Notes: generated by a model from the letters alone, not told the origin. Counted from the first letter of the stretch, positions 23,838 to 34,985 are shown. The stretch: 64,000 bases of DNA from Fictibacillus phosphorivorans (GCF_001629705.1 NZ_CP015378.1:1488001-1552000), one strand, 5' to 3'. Numbers and translations: made by a program.

Positions 23838-24554
23838 ATGAAAATGATGGATGCAAACGAAATTATCTCATTTATCCAAAACGCGACAAAATCTACACCA
23901 GTAAAAGTTTACGTAAAAGGTAATCTTGAAAATATCGATTTTGGGAAAGAAACAAAAGTGTTCCCTTCAGGTAACACAGCTGTCCTATTCGGTGAGTGGA
24001 AAGATATTGAAGCTGCTCTAAAAGCAAATGAGAGTAACATTGAAGACTTCGTGATTGAAAATGACCGTCGCAACTCGGCGATTCCTTTATTAGATATGAA
24101 GAACATTAAAGCTCGTATCGAACCAGGTGCAATCATTCGTGATCAAGTTGAGATCGGTGACAATGCTGTAATCATGATGGGTGCTTCTATTAATATCGGA
24201 GCAGTAATTGGTGAAGGCACGATGATCGATATGAACGTGGTACTTGGTGGACGCGCTACTGTTGGTAAGAACTGCCACATCGGTGCAGGAACTGTGCTTG
24301 CGGGTGTAATCGAACCACCTTCTGCAAAACCAGTTGTTGTAGAAGATGATGTAGTCATTGGAGCAAACGCAGTGGTACTTGAGGGTGTAACAGTAGGTAA
24401 GGGTGCAGTAGTTGCTGCAGGTGCGATTGTAATCGAAGACGTAGAACCATACACAGTGGTTGGTGGAACTCCAGCTCGTGTACTTAAGAAAATCGACGAG
24501 AAAACAAAATCAAAAACAGAGATCAGACAAGAGCTTCGTCAGTTAAACGACTAA
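23838..24554 (+). CDS. dapH: Tetrahydrodipicolinate N-acetyltransferase
   Basis: Transfers acetyl from acetyl-CoA to tetrahydrodipicolinate in the acetylase branch of lysine/DAP synthesis. The ATG at 23838 follows AAGGAGG; the product is 238 residues, as in B. subtilis YkuQ (DapH). A left-handed beta helix of hexapeptide repeats spans about 90-200 (for example [20 protein letters not shown]), followed by the C-terminal helix [15 protein letters not shown]. dapL follows after 23 bases. DAP supplies peptidoglycan cross-links and dipicolinate for spores. Confidence 0.95.
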   Translation: MKMMDANEIISFIQNATKSTPVKVYVKGNLENIDFGKETKVFPSGNTAVLFGEWKDIEAALKANESNIEDFVIENDRRNSAIPLLDMKNIKARIEPGAIIRDQVEIGDNAVIMMGASINIGAVIGEGTMIDMNVVLGGRATVGKNCHIGAGTVLAGVIEPPSAKPVVVEDDVVIGANAVVLEGVTVGKGAVVAAGAIVIEDVEPYTVVGGTPARVLKKIDEKTKSKTEIRQELRQLND

Positions 24555-24577
24555 TTAAGTGTAGGGGATGAGAAAAG

Positions 24578-25702
24578 ATGAAATCGTTGCTTGAGATAAG
24601 AAAAGACTTGCACCGTATACCGGAGCCGGGATTTTTAGAGTTTAAAACTCAGAGATATATCCTTGATCTCATCTCCACTTTTCCTCAGAATCATCTTGAA
24701 ATTTATACATGGGAAACGGGCATATATGTAAAAGTAATCGGTAGAAATCCTTCTAAAACGATCGCTTATCGAACAGATATGGATGGACTGCCAATTGTCG
24801 AAGAAACCGGCTATGATTTCTCATCTCTTCATGAAGGAATGATGCATGCCTGCGGACACGATCTTCATATGACGATTGCGATCGGTTTATTGTCTCATTT
24901 TGCACAAAACCCAATAGATGACCATCTGTTATTTATTTTTCAGCCTGCTGAAGAAGGACCAGGCGGAGCTCTCCCGATGAGAGAGAGTGATTTGTTTCAA
25001 CAGTTGAGACCTGACATAATCACAGCGCTTCACATTGCTCCGGAATATCCGGTCGGCACCATCGCTGTAAAGGAAGGATTATTATTTGCGAATACATCCG
25101 AACTTTTCATCGATCTGGTCGGAAAAGGCGGTCATGCAGCTTATCCGCACTTAAGCAATGACATGGTAGTTGCTGCTAGTCACTTAGTTACACAGATGCA
25201 GTCGATCGTTTCACGAAATGTTGATCCACTCGATTCAGCTGTTGTTACCATCGGCAAGATAACCGGTGGAACGAAGCAAAATATCATTGCTGAAAAAGCA
25301 AGACTCGAAGGCACCATTCGAACTTTATCTCCAGAAGCGATGGATAAGGTTAAAAAGCGGATCGAAGCTCTAGTTGAAGGTATTTCTCGCGGGTATGAAT
25401 GTGAGACGATGATTGATTATGGTTCAAACTATCGACAAGTAGATAACGAACCGATCTTAACAAGAGAATTCATGGAATTTGCTAAACAGCAAGGAGCTGT
25501 GAATGTTTTTGAATGCAAAGAGGCTATGACAGGTGAAGATTATGGATACTTCTTAGAGAAGATTCCTGGTTTCATGTTCTGGCTTGGAGTCGATACCCCG
25601 TATGGTCTTCATCATTCAAAACTAAAGCCGCAAGAAGAAGCGATAGGACATGCGGTAGATCTATTAATTCAATATTTCATATTCAAAGGAAATAGAAATT
25701 AA
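24578..25702 (+). CDS. dapL: N-acetyldiaminopimelate deacetylase
   Basis: Removes acetate from N-acetyl-LL-diaminopimelate, the last step specific to the acetylase branch before epimerisation. A 374-residue M20D peptidase-family protein. The metal-site HACGHDLHM is at about residues 90-98, [11 protein letters not shown] near 127-137, and GEDYGYFLE near 325. The order dapH-dapL matches B. subtilis ykuQ-ykuR. A terminator follows directly. Confidence 0.93.
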   Translation: MKSLLEIRKDLHRIPEPGFLEFKTQRYILDLISTFPQNHLEIYTWETGIYVKVIGRNPSKTIAYRTDMDGLPIVEETGYDFSSLHEGMMHACGHDLHMTIAIGLLSHFAQNPIDDHLLFIFQPAEEGPGGALPMRESDLFQQLRPDIITALHIAPEYPVGTIAVKEGLLFANTSELFIDLVGKGGHAAYPHLSNDMVVAASHLVTQMQSIVSRNVDPLDSAVVTIGKITGGTKQNIIAEKARLEGTIRTLSPEAMDKVKKRIEALVEGISRGYECETMIDYGSNYRQVDNEPILTREFMEFAKQQGAVNVFECKEAMTGEDYGYFLEKIPGFMFWLGVDTPYGLHHSKLKPQEEAIGHAVDLLIQYFIFKGNRN

Positions 25703-25729
25703 AACGGCCAACTTGGCCGTTTTTTTTTA
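25700..25729 (+). terminator. Terminator of dapH-dapL
   Basis: AAAACGGCCA pairs with TGGCCGTTTT around ACT, followed by eight or more T residues. Confidence 0.9.
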
Positions 25730-25765
25730 TTGCTCGTTTCCCAGTTGTAAGCTTCCTAATGACAC

Positions 25766-25885
25766 TAATTCCGCGGATATAACTTTCAATCCAGAAATTT
25801 TAACCTTCAATCCAAAATTTAATACACAATCCACAAGTTTCAGTGCTCAATCCAAAAGTTTTTATGATTTATCCACGAGTTGATG
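25766..25885. repeat. Degenerate tandem repeat of about 21 bp
   Basis: The core CAATCCA starts at 25787, 25808, 25827 and 25848, with TTATCCA at 25869 and a weaker unit near 25766. Each core is followed by a variable A-rich base group and then TTT. Spacing is 21, 19, 21 and 21 bases, close to two helical turns. It lies between the dapL terminator and ykuS and fills most of that 290-base gap. Confidence 0.75.
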
Positions 25886-25992
25886 CATAACGCCATATAT
25901 TTGCCATGCCTGTCTTGCTAGCAACACTTCATTGTTCGTTACATATTCCCAATATGAGTTGGAAACATTAAGAAAGGTAAGGAGGTGGGAAT

Positions 25993-26238
25993 ATGGCTAG
26001 AATTGGTGTTGAACAATCGTTATCAAATGTCTCAGATGCTTTGCGATCTAAAGGTCATGACGTTGTAGAACTTCGTCAAGAACAAGACGCGAACGGCTGT
26101 GATTGCTGTGTAATTTCCGGACAGGATCAAAACGTTATGGGCATTCAAAATGCAGTAACTCAAGGTTCTGTTTTGAACGCTCATGGTATGTCAGCAGATG
26201 AAGTATGTCAGGCTGTTGAGAGCAGATTACAATCATAA
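25993..26238 (+). CDS. ykuS: YkuS, UPF0180 family
   Basis: An 81-residue protein with the UPF0180 features: [27 protein letters not shown]-like [14 protein letters not shown], and [31 protein letters not shown] precedes the ATG. Function is unknown in B. subtilis as well. The GCDCCV cysteines may bind metal. Position after dapL matches the yku region. It is preceded by the 21-bp repeats and followed by its own terminator. Confidence 0.9.
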   Translation: MARIGVEQSLSNVSDALRSKGHDVVELRQEQDANGCDCCVISGQDQNVMGIQNAVTQGSVLNAHGMSADEVCQAVESRLQS

Positions 26239-26245
26239 CACTCCT

Positions 26246-26274
26246 GGGGACAGCCATGCTGCCCCTTTATTTCT
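26246..26274 (+). terminator. Terminator of ykuS
   Basis: GGGG and CAGC pair with GCTG and CCCC around CAT (one bulged A), then TTTATTTCT. Confidence 0.7.
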
Positions 26275-26354
26275 GTTTAATGCACGTTTTATAAGGGAAT
26301 TAATTCATCAATCATAAAAAAATATGTTGTTTAGCAGCAGATGGGGAGGTCCAT

Positions 26355-27674
26355 ATGCCAATCGTAAATGTAATCATGATTATCCTACTAATTGTATTAA
26401 CTGCATTTTTTGTAGTCACTGAATTCGCTATTGTTAAAGTCCGTAGAACGAGAATCGACCATTTAGCATCCGAAGGAAATAGTAAAGCGATCGCGGCACA
26501 AAAAGTGATCGGAAATCTAGATGGTTATTTGTCAGCCTGTCAGTTGGGGATCACCATAACAGCGCTAGGTCTTGGTTGGTTAGGTGAGCCGACGGTTGAA
26601 ATATTTTTAAGGCCATTATTTGAAAACGCTGGATTGAATGAAGGACTTACGCATACGCTCTCATTTTCAATCGCCTTTTTCTTAATTACGTTCTTACATG
26701 TCGTTCTTGGAGAACTGGCACCTAAAACAGTTGCGATTCAAAAAGCTGAGACGGTCTCTTTAGCTACTGCAAAACCAATTATCCTGTTTTATAAGGTCAT
26801 GTACCCTTTTATCTTTTTACTAAATGGATCAGCAAATCTTTTGACACGTGTCTTTGGTATTAGCCCAGCGAGCGAACATGAGGTAGTACATACAGAAGAA
26901 GAGTTGCGCCTAATTCTATCCGAAAGTTTACAGGGTGGGGAGATCAATCAATCAGAATATCGTTATGTAAACAGAATTTTTGAATTCGATGACCGTGTAG
27001 CAAAAGAAATTATGATTCCTCGTACAGAAATGGTTTGCTTATTCATAGAGAATACGAGTGAACAGAACATGGCTATCATGCGTGAAGAAAAGTTCACGAG
27101 ATATCCTGTTGGACATGATGACAAAGATCATATTGTAGGAATCGTAAATATTAAAGAATTTTTTAACGAAAACTTTAGTAGAGAAAATTTTGACCTGAAT
27201 GATTATATTCGTCCCATCATAACTGTCCATGAATCAATACCGATTCAAAAGCTACTCGTTAAAATGCAAAAAGATCAGACACATATGGCCGTGCTCGTAG
27301 ATGAATACGGTGGAACTGCAGGAATTGTCACGGTTGAAGATATCTTGGAAGAAATCGTAGGAGAGATCAGAGATGAGTTTGATATTGATGAAGAGCCAGA
27401 AATTCAACAAGTAGACCAAAATCAAACCGTAGTAGATGGCAAGGTCCTCATCTCACAAATCAATGAATTATTTGCACTTGATATTGATAATAGTGAAATA
27501 GATACGATAGGTGGATGGGTTCTAACAAGATCAATTGATCTAGAAACGAACCATGCTTTTAATTACGAAAGTTATCGCTTTACGATTTTAGAGCTGGATG
27601 GTAGACAGATTAAAAAAATAGGGATTGAAAAGATATCAGAAGATAAGTCAACCGAAACGAGTAAAGACTCCTGA
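26355..27674 (+). CDS. CNNM/CBS-domain membrane protein, CorC/HlyC family
   Basis: A 439-residue protein with a DUF21 (CNNM) membrane domain at about 1-190 (four hydrophobic segments), a CBS pair at about 210-335 (EIMIPRTEMVC, GTAGIVTVEDILEEIVGEI), and a CorC_HlyC transporter-associated domain at about 345-425. Bacillus relatives (YhdP, YrkA, YugS, MpfA) are linked to Mg or other divalent-cation export and salt tolerance. In B. subtilis ykuT, a MscS-type channel, occupies this place; here it is replaced. RBS GGGGAGG is present. Confidence 0.85.
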   Translation: MPIVNVIMIILLIVLTAFFVVTEFAIVKVRRTRIDHLASEGNSKAIAAQKVIGNLDGYLSACQLGITITALGLGWLGEPTVEIFLRPLFENAGLNEGLTHTLSFSIAFFLITFLHVVLGELAPKTVAIQKAETVSLATAKPIILFYKVMYPFIFLLNGSANLLTRVFGISPASEHEVVHTEEELRLILSESLQGGEINQSEYRYVNRIFEFDDRVAKEIMIPRTEMVCLFIENTSEQNMAIMREEKFTRYPVGHDDKDHIVGIVNIKEFFNENFSRENFDLNDYIRPIITVHESIPIQKLLVKMQKDQTHMAVLVDEYGGTAGIVTVEDILEEIVGEIRDEFDIDEEPEIQQVDQNQTVVDGKVLISQINELFALDIDNSEIDTIGGWVLTRSIDLETNHAFNYESYRFTILELDGRQIKKIGIEKISEDKSTETSKDS

Positions 27675-27697
27675 ACATCGTTCAGGAGTCTTTACTT
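27661..27697. terminator. Bidirectional terminator
   Basis: A perfect 16-bp stem GTAAAGACTCCTGAAC / GTTCAGGAGTCTTTAC around ATC, with T-rich sequence on the plus side. It serves both the CNNM gene and the convergent chaB-like gene; the latter's last codons lie in it. Confidence 0.9.
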
Positions 27698-27885
27698 TTC
27701 CATTGCCCATTTTCTGTTTTTTCATATTTATGTTTTACTGCGCTCCATGCTACCTTATGAGCTGTTTCTTCTTTTTTGTATTCTTCAAGTGCAGAATTGA
27801 ATGCTTCTTTATAAATTTCTTGACCGTGATGAGGAAGGTGATCTCTTACTCCCTCAGGCAGATCTTTAAGTGAATCATACGGCAT
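27682..27885 (-). CDS. ChaB family protein
   Basis: A 67-residue protein from the ATG at 27885, which follows GGAGGG. It begins MPYDSLKDLPEGVRDHLPHH, a near-textbook ChaB start, then a helical region (YKEAFNSALEEYKKE) and AHKVAWSAVKHKYEK. ChaB proteins are linked to cation-antiporter regulation in enterobacteria, but the Bacillus role is not known. Confidence 0.85.
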   Translation of the reverse strand: MPYDSLKDLPEGVRDHLPHHGQEIYKEAFNSALEEYKKEETAHKVAWSAVKHKYEKTENGQWKSKDS

Positions 27886-28044
27886 ATGAATCCCTCCTAT
27901 TAGAACTGAGAATTCCCGTGAAATCCTCAATATAAACTCTTTATTGAGAATGAATAGAATCTGAAATGAGCGGATAATTTCACATTTTTAGTTTAAGTTG
28001 CTATGATTAAGGAGAAATTAAGACGTGGGAACAACTTTCCTTAT

Positions 28045-28064
28045 TTAAATTAATTATCATTTAA
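28045..28064. promoter_or_regulatory. AT-rich dyad next to the ykuU promoter, possible PerR/Fur-type operator
   Basis: TTAAATTAATTATCATTTAA is an imperfect palindrome ending two bases before the -35 box. ATTATCATT matches half of a Fur-type site; agreement with the PerR consensus is only partial. Confidence 0.3.
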
Positions 28065-28066
28065 CA

Positions 28067-28095
28067 TTGACTAAAAATAAGGACTGTACTATAAT
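28067..28095 (+). promoter_or_regulatory. sigma-A promoter of ykuU
   Basis: TTGACT at 28067-28072 and TATAAT at 28090-28095 with a 17-base spacer. The predicted leader is about 35 bases. Confidence 0.8.
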
Positions 28096-28138
28096 TACCC
28101 ATGTAAATAAAACAGTTTTTTTGGAGGGATTTTCACCT

Positions 28139-28681
28139 ATGGCAGAACGTATGGTAGCAAAACAAGCACCTAGATTTGAAATGGATGCAGTATTACCAAA
28201 CAAAGAATTTGGAAAAGTTAGCTTAGAAGAAAACATGAAGAATGACAAGTGGACTGTTCTTTTCTTCTATCCAATGGACTTCACTTTCGTTTGTCCTACA
28301 GAAATCACATCACTTAGCGACCGTTTCGACGAGTTCGAAGATTTAGATGCTGATGTAATTGGTGTTTCTACAGATACTATCCACACTCACAAAGCTTGGA
28401 TCAACACGCCACGTGACATGAATGGTCTAGGTGAGTTAAAATATTCTCTAGCAGCTGATACAAACCACACTGTAGCTCGTGATTACGGTGTTCTTATCGA
28501 AGAAGAAGGTATTGCACTTCGTGGCTTATTCATTATCTCTCCAGAGGGAGAATTGATGTATTCTGTTGTTAACCATAACAACATTGGCCGTGATGTTGAT
28601 GAAACTTTACGTGTACTTCAAGCACTTCAAACAGGTGGACTTTGCCCAGCAAACTGGAAACCTGGTCAAAAGACTCTTTAA
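28139..28681 (+). CDS. ykuU: 2-Cys peroxiredoxin (YkuU)
   Basis: Reduces hydrogen peroxide and organic peroxides using a thioredoxin-type partner. The ATG at 28139 follows GGAGGG, and the upstream sigma-A promoter excludes a longer start. The product is 180 residues, the same as B. subtilis YkuU. The peroxidatic Cys is in FTFVCPTEI at about residue 52, and the resolving Cys in GGLCPANWKPG at about 169. Single transcript with its own promoter and terminator. Confidence 0.93.
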   Translation: MAERMVAKQAPRFEMDAVLPNKEFGKVSLEENMKNDKWTVLFFYPMDFTFVCPTEITSLSDRFDEFEDLDADVIGVSTDTIHTHKAWINTPRDMNGLGELKYSLAADTNHTVARDYGVLIEEEGIALRGLFIISPEGELMYSVVNHNNIGRDVDETLRVLQALQTGGLCPANWKPGQKTL

Positions 28682-28703
28682 TCGTCAAAATAGAGCACAT
28701 ATC

Positions 28704-28736
28704 ATAACCCAAGACGTTGTTCTTGGGTTATTTTTG
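28704..28736 (+). terminator. Terminator of ykuU
   Basis: ATAACCCAAGA pairs with TCTTGGGTTAT, followed by TTTTTG. Confidence 0.85.
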
Positions 28737-28858
28737 TAATTACTAATGAAAACGCGAACATATTCTGTGAATTTTACATAAGAGGTATTAGTTAGATATT
28801 GATTTTCAATTAATGTGGTAAAATAAGGCTATACCCCGAGAGATTGGAGTGAGGGATT

Positions 28859-29524
28859 TTGAAAAAACAATATGCTGTTATCGGACTAGGTCGATTTGGC
28901 GGTAGTATGTGTAAAGCGCTGGCCGATCAAGGAATGGAAGTCCTAGCGATTGATATTGATGAAGATCGAGTAAATGAGTTTTCTAACGTGGTTACACACG
29001 CTGTAATCGCTGATTCTACAGATGAGGGTGTATTGAAAAGTCTTGGAATCCGAAATTTTCAGCATGTCGTGGTCGCAATAGGTGACAATCTACAATCGTC
29101 CATTCTTACAACACTGATTCTAAAAGAGATGGGTGTAGAAAAGATCACGGTTAAAGCTCAAAACGATTACCATGAAAAGGTATTAAGAAAGATTGGTGCA
29201 GATAAAATTATTCATCCAGAGCGTGATATGGGTGTAAGAATAGCTCATCAAATCGTTTCTAACAATGTTTTAGATTATTTAGAGCTATCCGATGAACATA
29301 GCATCGTTGAATTGGTCGCAACAAAAAAGATGAATAATAAATCATTGATCGAGTTAGACATTCGAGCAAAGTATGGATGTAATGTTGTAGCTGTTAAAAG
29401 AGGTAAAGACATCTATGTTTCACCACAGGCTGACCAATCAATCCATCAAGGAGATGTACTGATCGTAATCGGTGGTGATAAGGACATCAATCGCTTAGAA
29501 AAACAAATGGCTAATGAAGAATAA
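28859..29524 (+). CDS. ktrC: Ktr potassium uptake regulatory subunit KtrC (RCK domain)
   Basis: A 221-residue soluble subunit of the Ktr potassium channel-transporter. The RCK-N domain has the GLGRFGG nucleotide-binding loop at about residues 8-14 and an acidic AIDIDEDRV; the RCK-C domain (about 135-220) can bind c-di-AMP in relatives. The TTG start has GGAGTGAGGG upstream. It is next to rnjA, the B. subtilis ykqB-ykqC neighbourhood, which distinguishes it from ktrA. No membrane partner (ktrB/ktrD) is in the window. Confidence 0.88.
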   Translation: MKKQYAVIGLGRFGGSMCKALADQGMEVLAIDIDEDRVNEFSNVVTHAVIADSTDEGVLKSLGIRNFQHVVVAIGDNLQSSILTTLILKEMGVEKITVKAQNDYHEKVLRKIGADKIIHPERDMGVRIAHQIVSNNVLDYLELSDEHSIVELVATKKMNNKSLIELDIRAKYGCNVVAVKRGKDIYVSPQADQSIHQGDVLIVIGGDKDINRLEKQMANEE

Positions 29525-29560
29525 AAAACCGTTGCCCTTAAAAAGGGAACGGTTTTTATT
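29523..29560. terminator. Bidirectional terminator between ktrC and rnjA
   Basis: AAAAACCGTT and CCCTT pair with AAGGG and AACGGTTTTT with a one-base mismatch in the stem; A/T runs on both sides. Confidence 0.8.
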
Positions 29561-29568
29561 ATGAAGAA

Positions 29569-31239
29569 CTAAATTTCCATGATAATAGGTAGAATCATTG
29601 GACGTCTCTTCGTCTTTTCATACAAGAATGGCGCCAATGTGTCTGTAATCTCGTTCTTGATTTCAGACCACTGAGTGGTTCTTTTTTCGTTCATGATCGT
29701 TTCTAAATGTTTGCTAAGAAGACTTTGAGCATCGTGAATCAAATCTCCAGACTCTCGCATATATACAAAACCTCGAGAGATGATATCTGGTCCGGCTTCA
29801 ATTTTGAACTCTTTCATGTCCATACTAACGACAACGACTACAAGACCCTCTTCAGAGAGGATTTTACGATCTCGAAGTACGATGTTTCCGATATCCCCAA
29901 TTCCACTTCCATCTACATAGACGGAACCAGAAGGAATTTTCCCAGCTACCATCGCCTCGTTAGAAGATAGAGCTAATACTTCACCATTATCCATTACAAA
30001 TGAATTCTGAGTAGGAACATCACAATCAGAAGCAAGCTTCGTGTGCATCTTAAGCATACGATATTCACCATGAATCGGCATAAAGAACTTAGGTTTCATA
30101 AGACGTAGCATAAGCTTTTGTTCTTGTTGTCCACCATGACCAGAAGTATGGATATCGTTTAAAGATCCGTGAATAACTTCTGCTCCTGCACGGAACAACT
30201 GGTTGATCGTCTTACTTACACTTAATGCATTTCCTGGAATAGGTGAGGATGAGAATACAACAGTATCTCCAGGAATGATTTGAATCTGTCTATGTGTTCC
30301 GTTAGCAATTCTTGATAGAGCAGCCATGGGTTCACCTTGGCTACCTGTACATAGAATCGTAACTTGGTTATCAGGGAGACGGTTAATCTGGTTTGCATCA
30401 ACAAACGTATTTTTCGGTGCTTTAATAAAACCGAGCTCTTGTCCCACTGTAATCGCTGAATCCATACTACGGCCAAATACAGCGATTTTTCTATTGTTTG
30501 CAACAGACGCTTCAACGACTTGCTGCAATCTGTGGATGTTCGAAGCGAAAGTAGCGAAGATCACTCGACCTTCCATTTTTCTAAAGATGTCTTGGATGCT
30601 TTCTCCGACACGTCTCTCAGAAAGAGTAAAGCCAGGAACTTCACTGTTTGTTGAATCAGATAATAAGCAGAGCACGCCTTCTTTTCCGATCTCAGCCATC
30701 TTTGTTAAGTTCGCAGGTTCACCAACAGGCGTGAAATCGAATTTAAAATCGCCTGTATGAACGATATTTCCTGGTGGCGTTTTTACTACAAGTCCGTAAG
30801 AATCTGGAATACTGTGAGTAGTTCTAAAGAAACTTACAGATGTTTTACGGAATTTGATCACATCGTCCTCAGTAATTTCATGCAACTGTGCTCGACGAAG
30901 CAATCCGTGTTCTTCTAATTTGTTCTTGATGAGAGCAAGTGCGAGTTTGCCACCATAAATCGGAATGTTAACTTGTCTTAGTAGATAAGGGATACCGCCG
31001 ATATGATCCTCGTGACCATGTGTGATAAACAAGCCCTTGATCTTTTCTTCATTCTTTACAAGATACGTATAATCGGGAATGACGTAATCAATTCCTAAAA
31101 GTTCATCTTCAGGGAATTTAATACCTGCATCAATAAGGATGATCTCATCTTGAAATTGGACGGCATACGTGTTCTTACCGATTTCTCCTAGACCGCCAAG
31201 CGCGAAAACGGCGGCTTGATGATTTTTTACAAATTTCAT
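29569..31239 (-). CDS. rnjA: Ribonuclease J1
   Basis: A 556-residue metallo-beta-lactamase/beta-CASP RNase with endonuclease and 5'-3' exonuclease activity, central to mRNA turnover and 16S rRNA maturation in Bacillus. The zinc motif [10 protein letters not shown] is at about residues 73-82, HTGDFKFDF carries another ligand, and the beta-CASP domain spans about 210-370. The C-terminal domain helps dimerisation. It is three bases after rpoY in the same direction, the conserved rpoY-rnjA operon. Confidence 0.96.
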   Translation of the reverse strand: MKFVKNHQAAVFALGGLGEIGKNTYAVQFQDEIILIDAGIKFPEDELLGIDYVIPDYTYLVKNEEKIKGLFITHGHEDHIGGIPYLLRQVNIPIYGGKLALALIKNKLEEHGLLRRAQLHEITEDDVIKFRKTSVSFFRTTHSIPDSYGLVVKTPPGNIVHTGDFKFDFTPVGEPANLTKMAEIGKEGVLCLLSDSTNSEVPGFTLSERRVGESIQDIFRKMEGRVIFATFASNIHRLQQVVEASVANNRKIAVFGRSMDSAITVGQELGFIKAPKNTFVDANQINRLPDNQVTILCTGSQGEPMAALSRIANGTHRQIQIIPGDTVVFSSSPIPGNALSVSKTINQLFRAGAEVIHGSLNDIHTSGHGGQQEQKLMLRLMKPKFFMPIHGEYRMLKMHTKLASDCDVPTQNSFVMDNGEVLALSSNEAMVAGKIPSGSVYVDGSGIGDIGNIVLRDRKILSEEGLVVVVVSMDMKEFKIEAGPDIISRGFVYMRESGDLIHDAQSLLSKHLETIMNEKRTTQWSEIKNEITDTLAPFLYEKTKRRPMILPIIMEI

Positions 31240-31242
31240 AAA

Positions 31243-31452
31243 TTATACATTCTCCAATTCCAATGAATTCGTTTCTTTTTCATACTCAAGAAATTTACCG
31301 TTAATTTCTTGTATGTATTCAATGTTGTATTTGCGATCAGCAAGTTTTTTACGTACGTCGTTAATCGTTTCTGCTTCTACGTATACTGTTTGAGTGTGTT
31401 CACGAACAGGAACCTCAGTTAAGCTTGTTTGAAAAAATACTTTAAAAATCAT
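31243..31452 (-). CDS. rpoY: RNA polymerase epsilon subunit RpoY
   Basis: A 69-residue protein beginning MIFKVFFQTSLTEVPVREHT, the YkzG/RpoY (DUF1447) family. It is a small subunit of Gram-positive RNA polymerase that resembles phage Gp2-like folds. RBS GGAGAC precedes the ATG. It is the first gene of the rpoY-rnjA operon; the two are three bases apart. Confidence 0.93.
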   Translation of the reverse strand: MIFKVFFQTSLTEVPVREHTQTVYVEAETINDVRKKLADRKYNIEYIQEINGKFLEYEKETNSLELENV

Positions 31453-31836
31453 ATTTCATGTCTCCTTACCGGTCTGTAGTTTTTGAGTTTCTTCGTCCTA
31501 TTATAAAGGAAAGTGACATGTTTTTCATGTTTTTTCATAATGCATCATTGGAAAACCATAAAAATATTAAAATAATAACTGTTAAGCTATAGAGAATTTC
31601 CTATATAATTACCTTAGTTGAGAGGAAAACTTAACTTAGTTAAGAATTAGTTTACCGTTATTATTTTGTTGTCTTACCCATTTCCTAAGTTTTTTTAATA
31701 AGCGCGTTCTCATCTTCATTTATTACCCTCCACGACTGTTTTTATTACTAGTATGTGTAGTTGAATGGATATTTTTTATAGGGAAATTGTTACATTTCAT
31801 GATTGCTATTTTCATTTTAAATAAGGGGTTGAACGA
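31453..31836. other. 384-base gap upstream of rpoY
   Basis: Holds the minus-strand leader of rpoY, an AT-rich stretch with several short inverted AACTTAACTTAGTTAAG-type sequences near 31626-31643, and one short reading frame with a good ribosome site (31635-31718, listed separately). No clear promoter pair was found for either direction. Confidence 0.5.
31635..31718 (-). CDS. Possible 27-residue cationic peptide
   Basis: An ATG at 31718 preceded by GGAGGG with 7 bases between, running to TAA at 31635. The peptide starts MKMRTRLLKKLRKWVRQQNN and has nine Lys/Arg and no acidic residue; the first 18 residues would form a basic amphipathic helix. It might be a small membrane-binding or RNA-binding peptide, or chance. 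No terminator or family match supports it. Confidence 0.35.
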
Positions 31837-32748
31837 ATGAAGTTATATTCGGCGCTTTTAATTTTAAGTTTGATATGGGGAATGTCTTTCTTGTTCATAA
31901 AAGTTTTGCTTGAGATATTCGATCCTTGGCAGATTGTATTTCTTCGTTGTTTGCTAGGAATAGTAACAATCATTCCTTTATTCCTTATAACGCGACAGAA
32001 AGTAGATTGGAAAAGACTTCCCGTCAAAAAGTTACTTTTCGTTGGCTTCTTAAACGCTGGCCTTCCTTGGGGACTGATCGCATGGAGCGAAACGTTCTTA
32101 GATAGTGGGTATACGGCTATATTAAACGCAACTACTCCGATCTGGACGACAATGATGGGTGTGTTCTTTTTTTCCGTCTCATTGCAATGGAAACAATGGG
32201 TGGGGGTAATGATCGGTTTTATAGGGATTATGTTACTAATGGACGTAGATGGTCCTGGATTGAGCAAGAATCAATTGTTGTTAGGCATTGTTTTGATGCT
32301 TGTAGCTACTTGTTGTTATGGATATAGTTCACAATATGCAAAAAAACATCTTCAACATACAACGGTTTGGATCACTGCTTCGTCTACACTATTTGCAGGA
32401 ATGCTATTAAGTGCGTTGATGATGTTTTTGACGGATGGTTGGGCAGTTCCTGAAAATCCTATTCACTACAATTCTGTACTATCACTTATCGGTCTTGGAG
32501 TCTTTGGTTCAGGGATAGCCTATTTGCTTTATTATTATATGATATCTGCAGGTTCAGCCGAGTTTGCAACTCTAGTTACTTATTTAGTTCCTGTATCAGC
32601 TGTCATGTGGGGTAGCGTTCTATTAGATGAGATGATACATAGAAGTGCATATTGGGGATTGATGCTTATTTTTGCCGGCGTCTATCTAACAGGTAAGAGA
32701 GTAAAGAAAAAGAACGCGATAAATTTAGAACACGACAGAACAGCATAA
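31837..32748 (+). CDS. EamA/DMT-family transporter
   Basis: A 303-residue drug/metabolite transporter with ten predicted membrane helices in two EamA repeats (about 5-137 and 150-288). Family segments include IWGMSFLFIKVLL at the N-terminus, SGYTAILNATTPIWTTMMG and AEFATLVTYLVPVSAVMWG. Substrates range from metabolites to toxic compounds and cannot be deduced. The ribosome site (AAGGGG) is modest. Single gene with a strong terminator. Confidence 0.85.
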   Translation: MKLYSALLILSLIWGMSFLFIKVLLEIFDPWQIVFLRCLLGIVTIIPLFLITRQKVDWKRLPVKKLLFVGFLNAGLPWGLIAWSETFLDSGYTAILNATTPIWTTMMGVFFFSVSLQWKQWVGVMIGFIGIMLLMDVDGPGLSKNQLLLGIVLMLVATCCYGYSSQYAKKHLQHTTVWITASSTLFAGMLLSALMMFLTDGWAVPENPIHYNSVLSLIGLGVFGSGIAYLLYYYMISAGSAEFATLVTYLVPVSAVMWGSVLLDEMIHRSAYWGLMLIFAGVYLTGKRVKKKNAINLEHDRTA

Positions 32749-32754
32749 GAACAA

Positions 32755-32797
32755 AAAAACTCACTAAGCCGCCTATTGGAGCTTAGTGAGTTTTTTA
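32755..32797. terminator. Bidirectional terminator
   Basis: AAAAACTCACTAAGC pairs with GCTTAGTGAGTTTTT, 11-base loop, between the convergent EamA and def genes. Confidence 0.9.
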
Positions 32798-32804
32798 AGT
32801 TTAA

Positions 32805-33356
32805 TCATCTAATTACAACAGAATTTGCGGGTGGTTCGAACGGCTGTTTTTCATTAATTCGGTCATAGAACATAATACCGTCTAAATGATCAAGCTCATG
32901 TTGAAAACAGATTCCAGGAAGACCTTTTAGCTTCAAGTTAACTTCTGAACCGTCAGGTGTGAACCCTTTTACAGTAACTTTTGCATATCGAGGTACAAGT
33001 CCAGGAACTTCTCTGTCAACAGACAGGCACCCTTCTCCTCCATCTAAATAAGTCATTTGTACCGAATGACTTATAATTTTCGGATTTAAAAGCGCATAAC
33101 TGTATAAATTTCCGTTTTCATCTGTTACATGAAAAGCAAAAATACGTTTCGAGATTCCGATTTGAGGAGCGGCTATTCCGATACCAGGTCTTAAATGGTA
33201 TTTAGCAGCAATCTCTGGATCTTGGCTGTTCTTTACAAATTCGAGAAGCTGGTTAGCTGTTTTAATATCTTCATCTGAAAAAGGAAAAGGTACTTCGACT
33301 GCTTTTTCTCTAAGTACAGGGTTACCTTCTCTTATTACATCTTTCATTGTTAACAC
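32805..33356 (-). CDS. def: Peptide deformylase
   Basis: Removes the formyl group from new proteins' N-terminal Met using a ferrous or zinc ion. The three motifs are intact: GIGIAAPQIG at about residues 55-64, EGCLSV near 107, and QHELDHLDG near 150. The GTG at 33356 is chosen: GGAGG ends 8 bases upstream, whereas the in-frame TTG at 33362 would be only two bases from it; the start VLTMKDVIREG also lines up with B. subtilis MITMENIVRDG. The product is 183 residues. It is divergent from pdhA. Confidence 0.93.
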   Translation of the reverse strand: MLTMKDVIREGNPVLREKAVEVPFPFSDEDIKTANQLLEFVKNSQDPEIAAKYHLRPGIGIAAPQIGISKRIFAFHVTDENGNLYSYALLNPKIISHSVQMTYLDGGEGCLSVDREVPGLVPRYAKVTVKGFTPDGSEVNLKLKGLPGICFQHELDHLDGIMFYDRINEKQPFEPPANSVVIR

Positions 33357-34984
<1,628 letters not shown>

Positions 34985-34985
34985 T

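Noticed and set aside
25766..25885. CRISPR array
   Set aside because: Units are degenerate, short and directly adjacent, with no unique spacers and no cas genes.
28067..28138. N-terminal extension of the peroxiredoxin
   Set aside because: The promoter lies within it and GGAGGG marks the ATG at 28139.
28740..28858. c-di-AMP (ydaO-type) riboswitch upstream of ktrC
   Set aside because: The gap is only about 120 bases and I see no ydaO-type conserved blocks.
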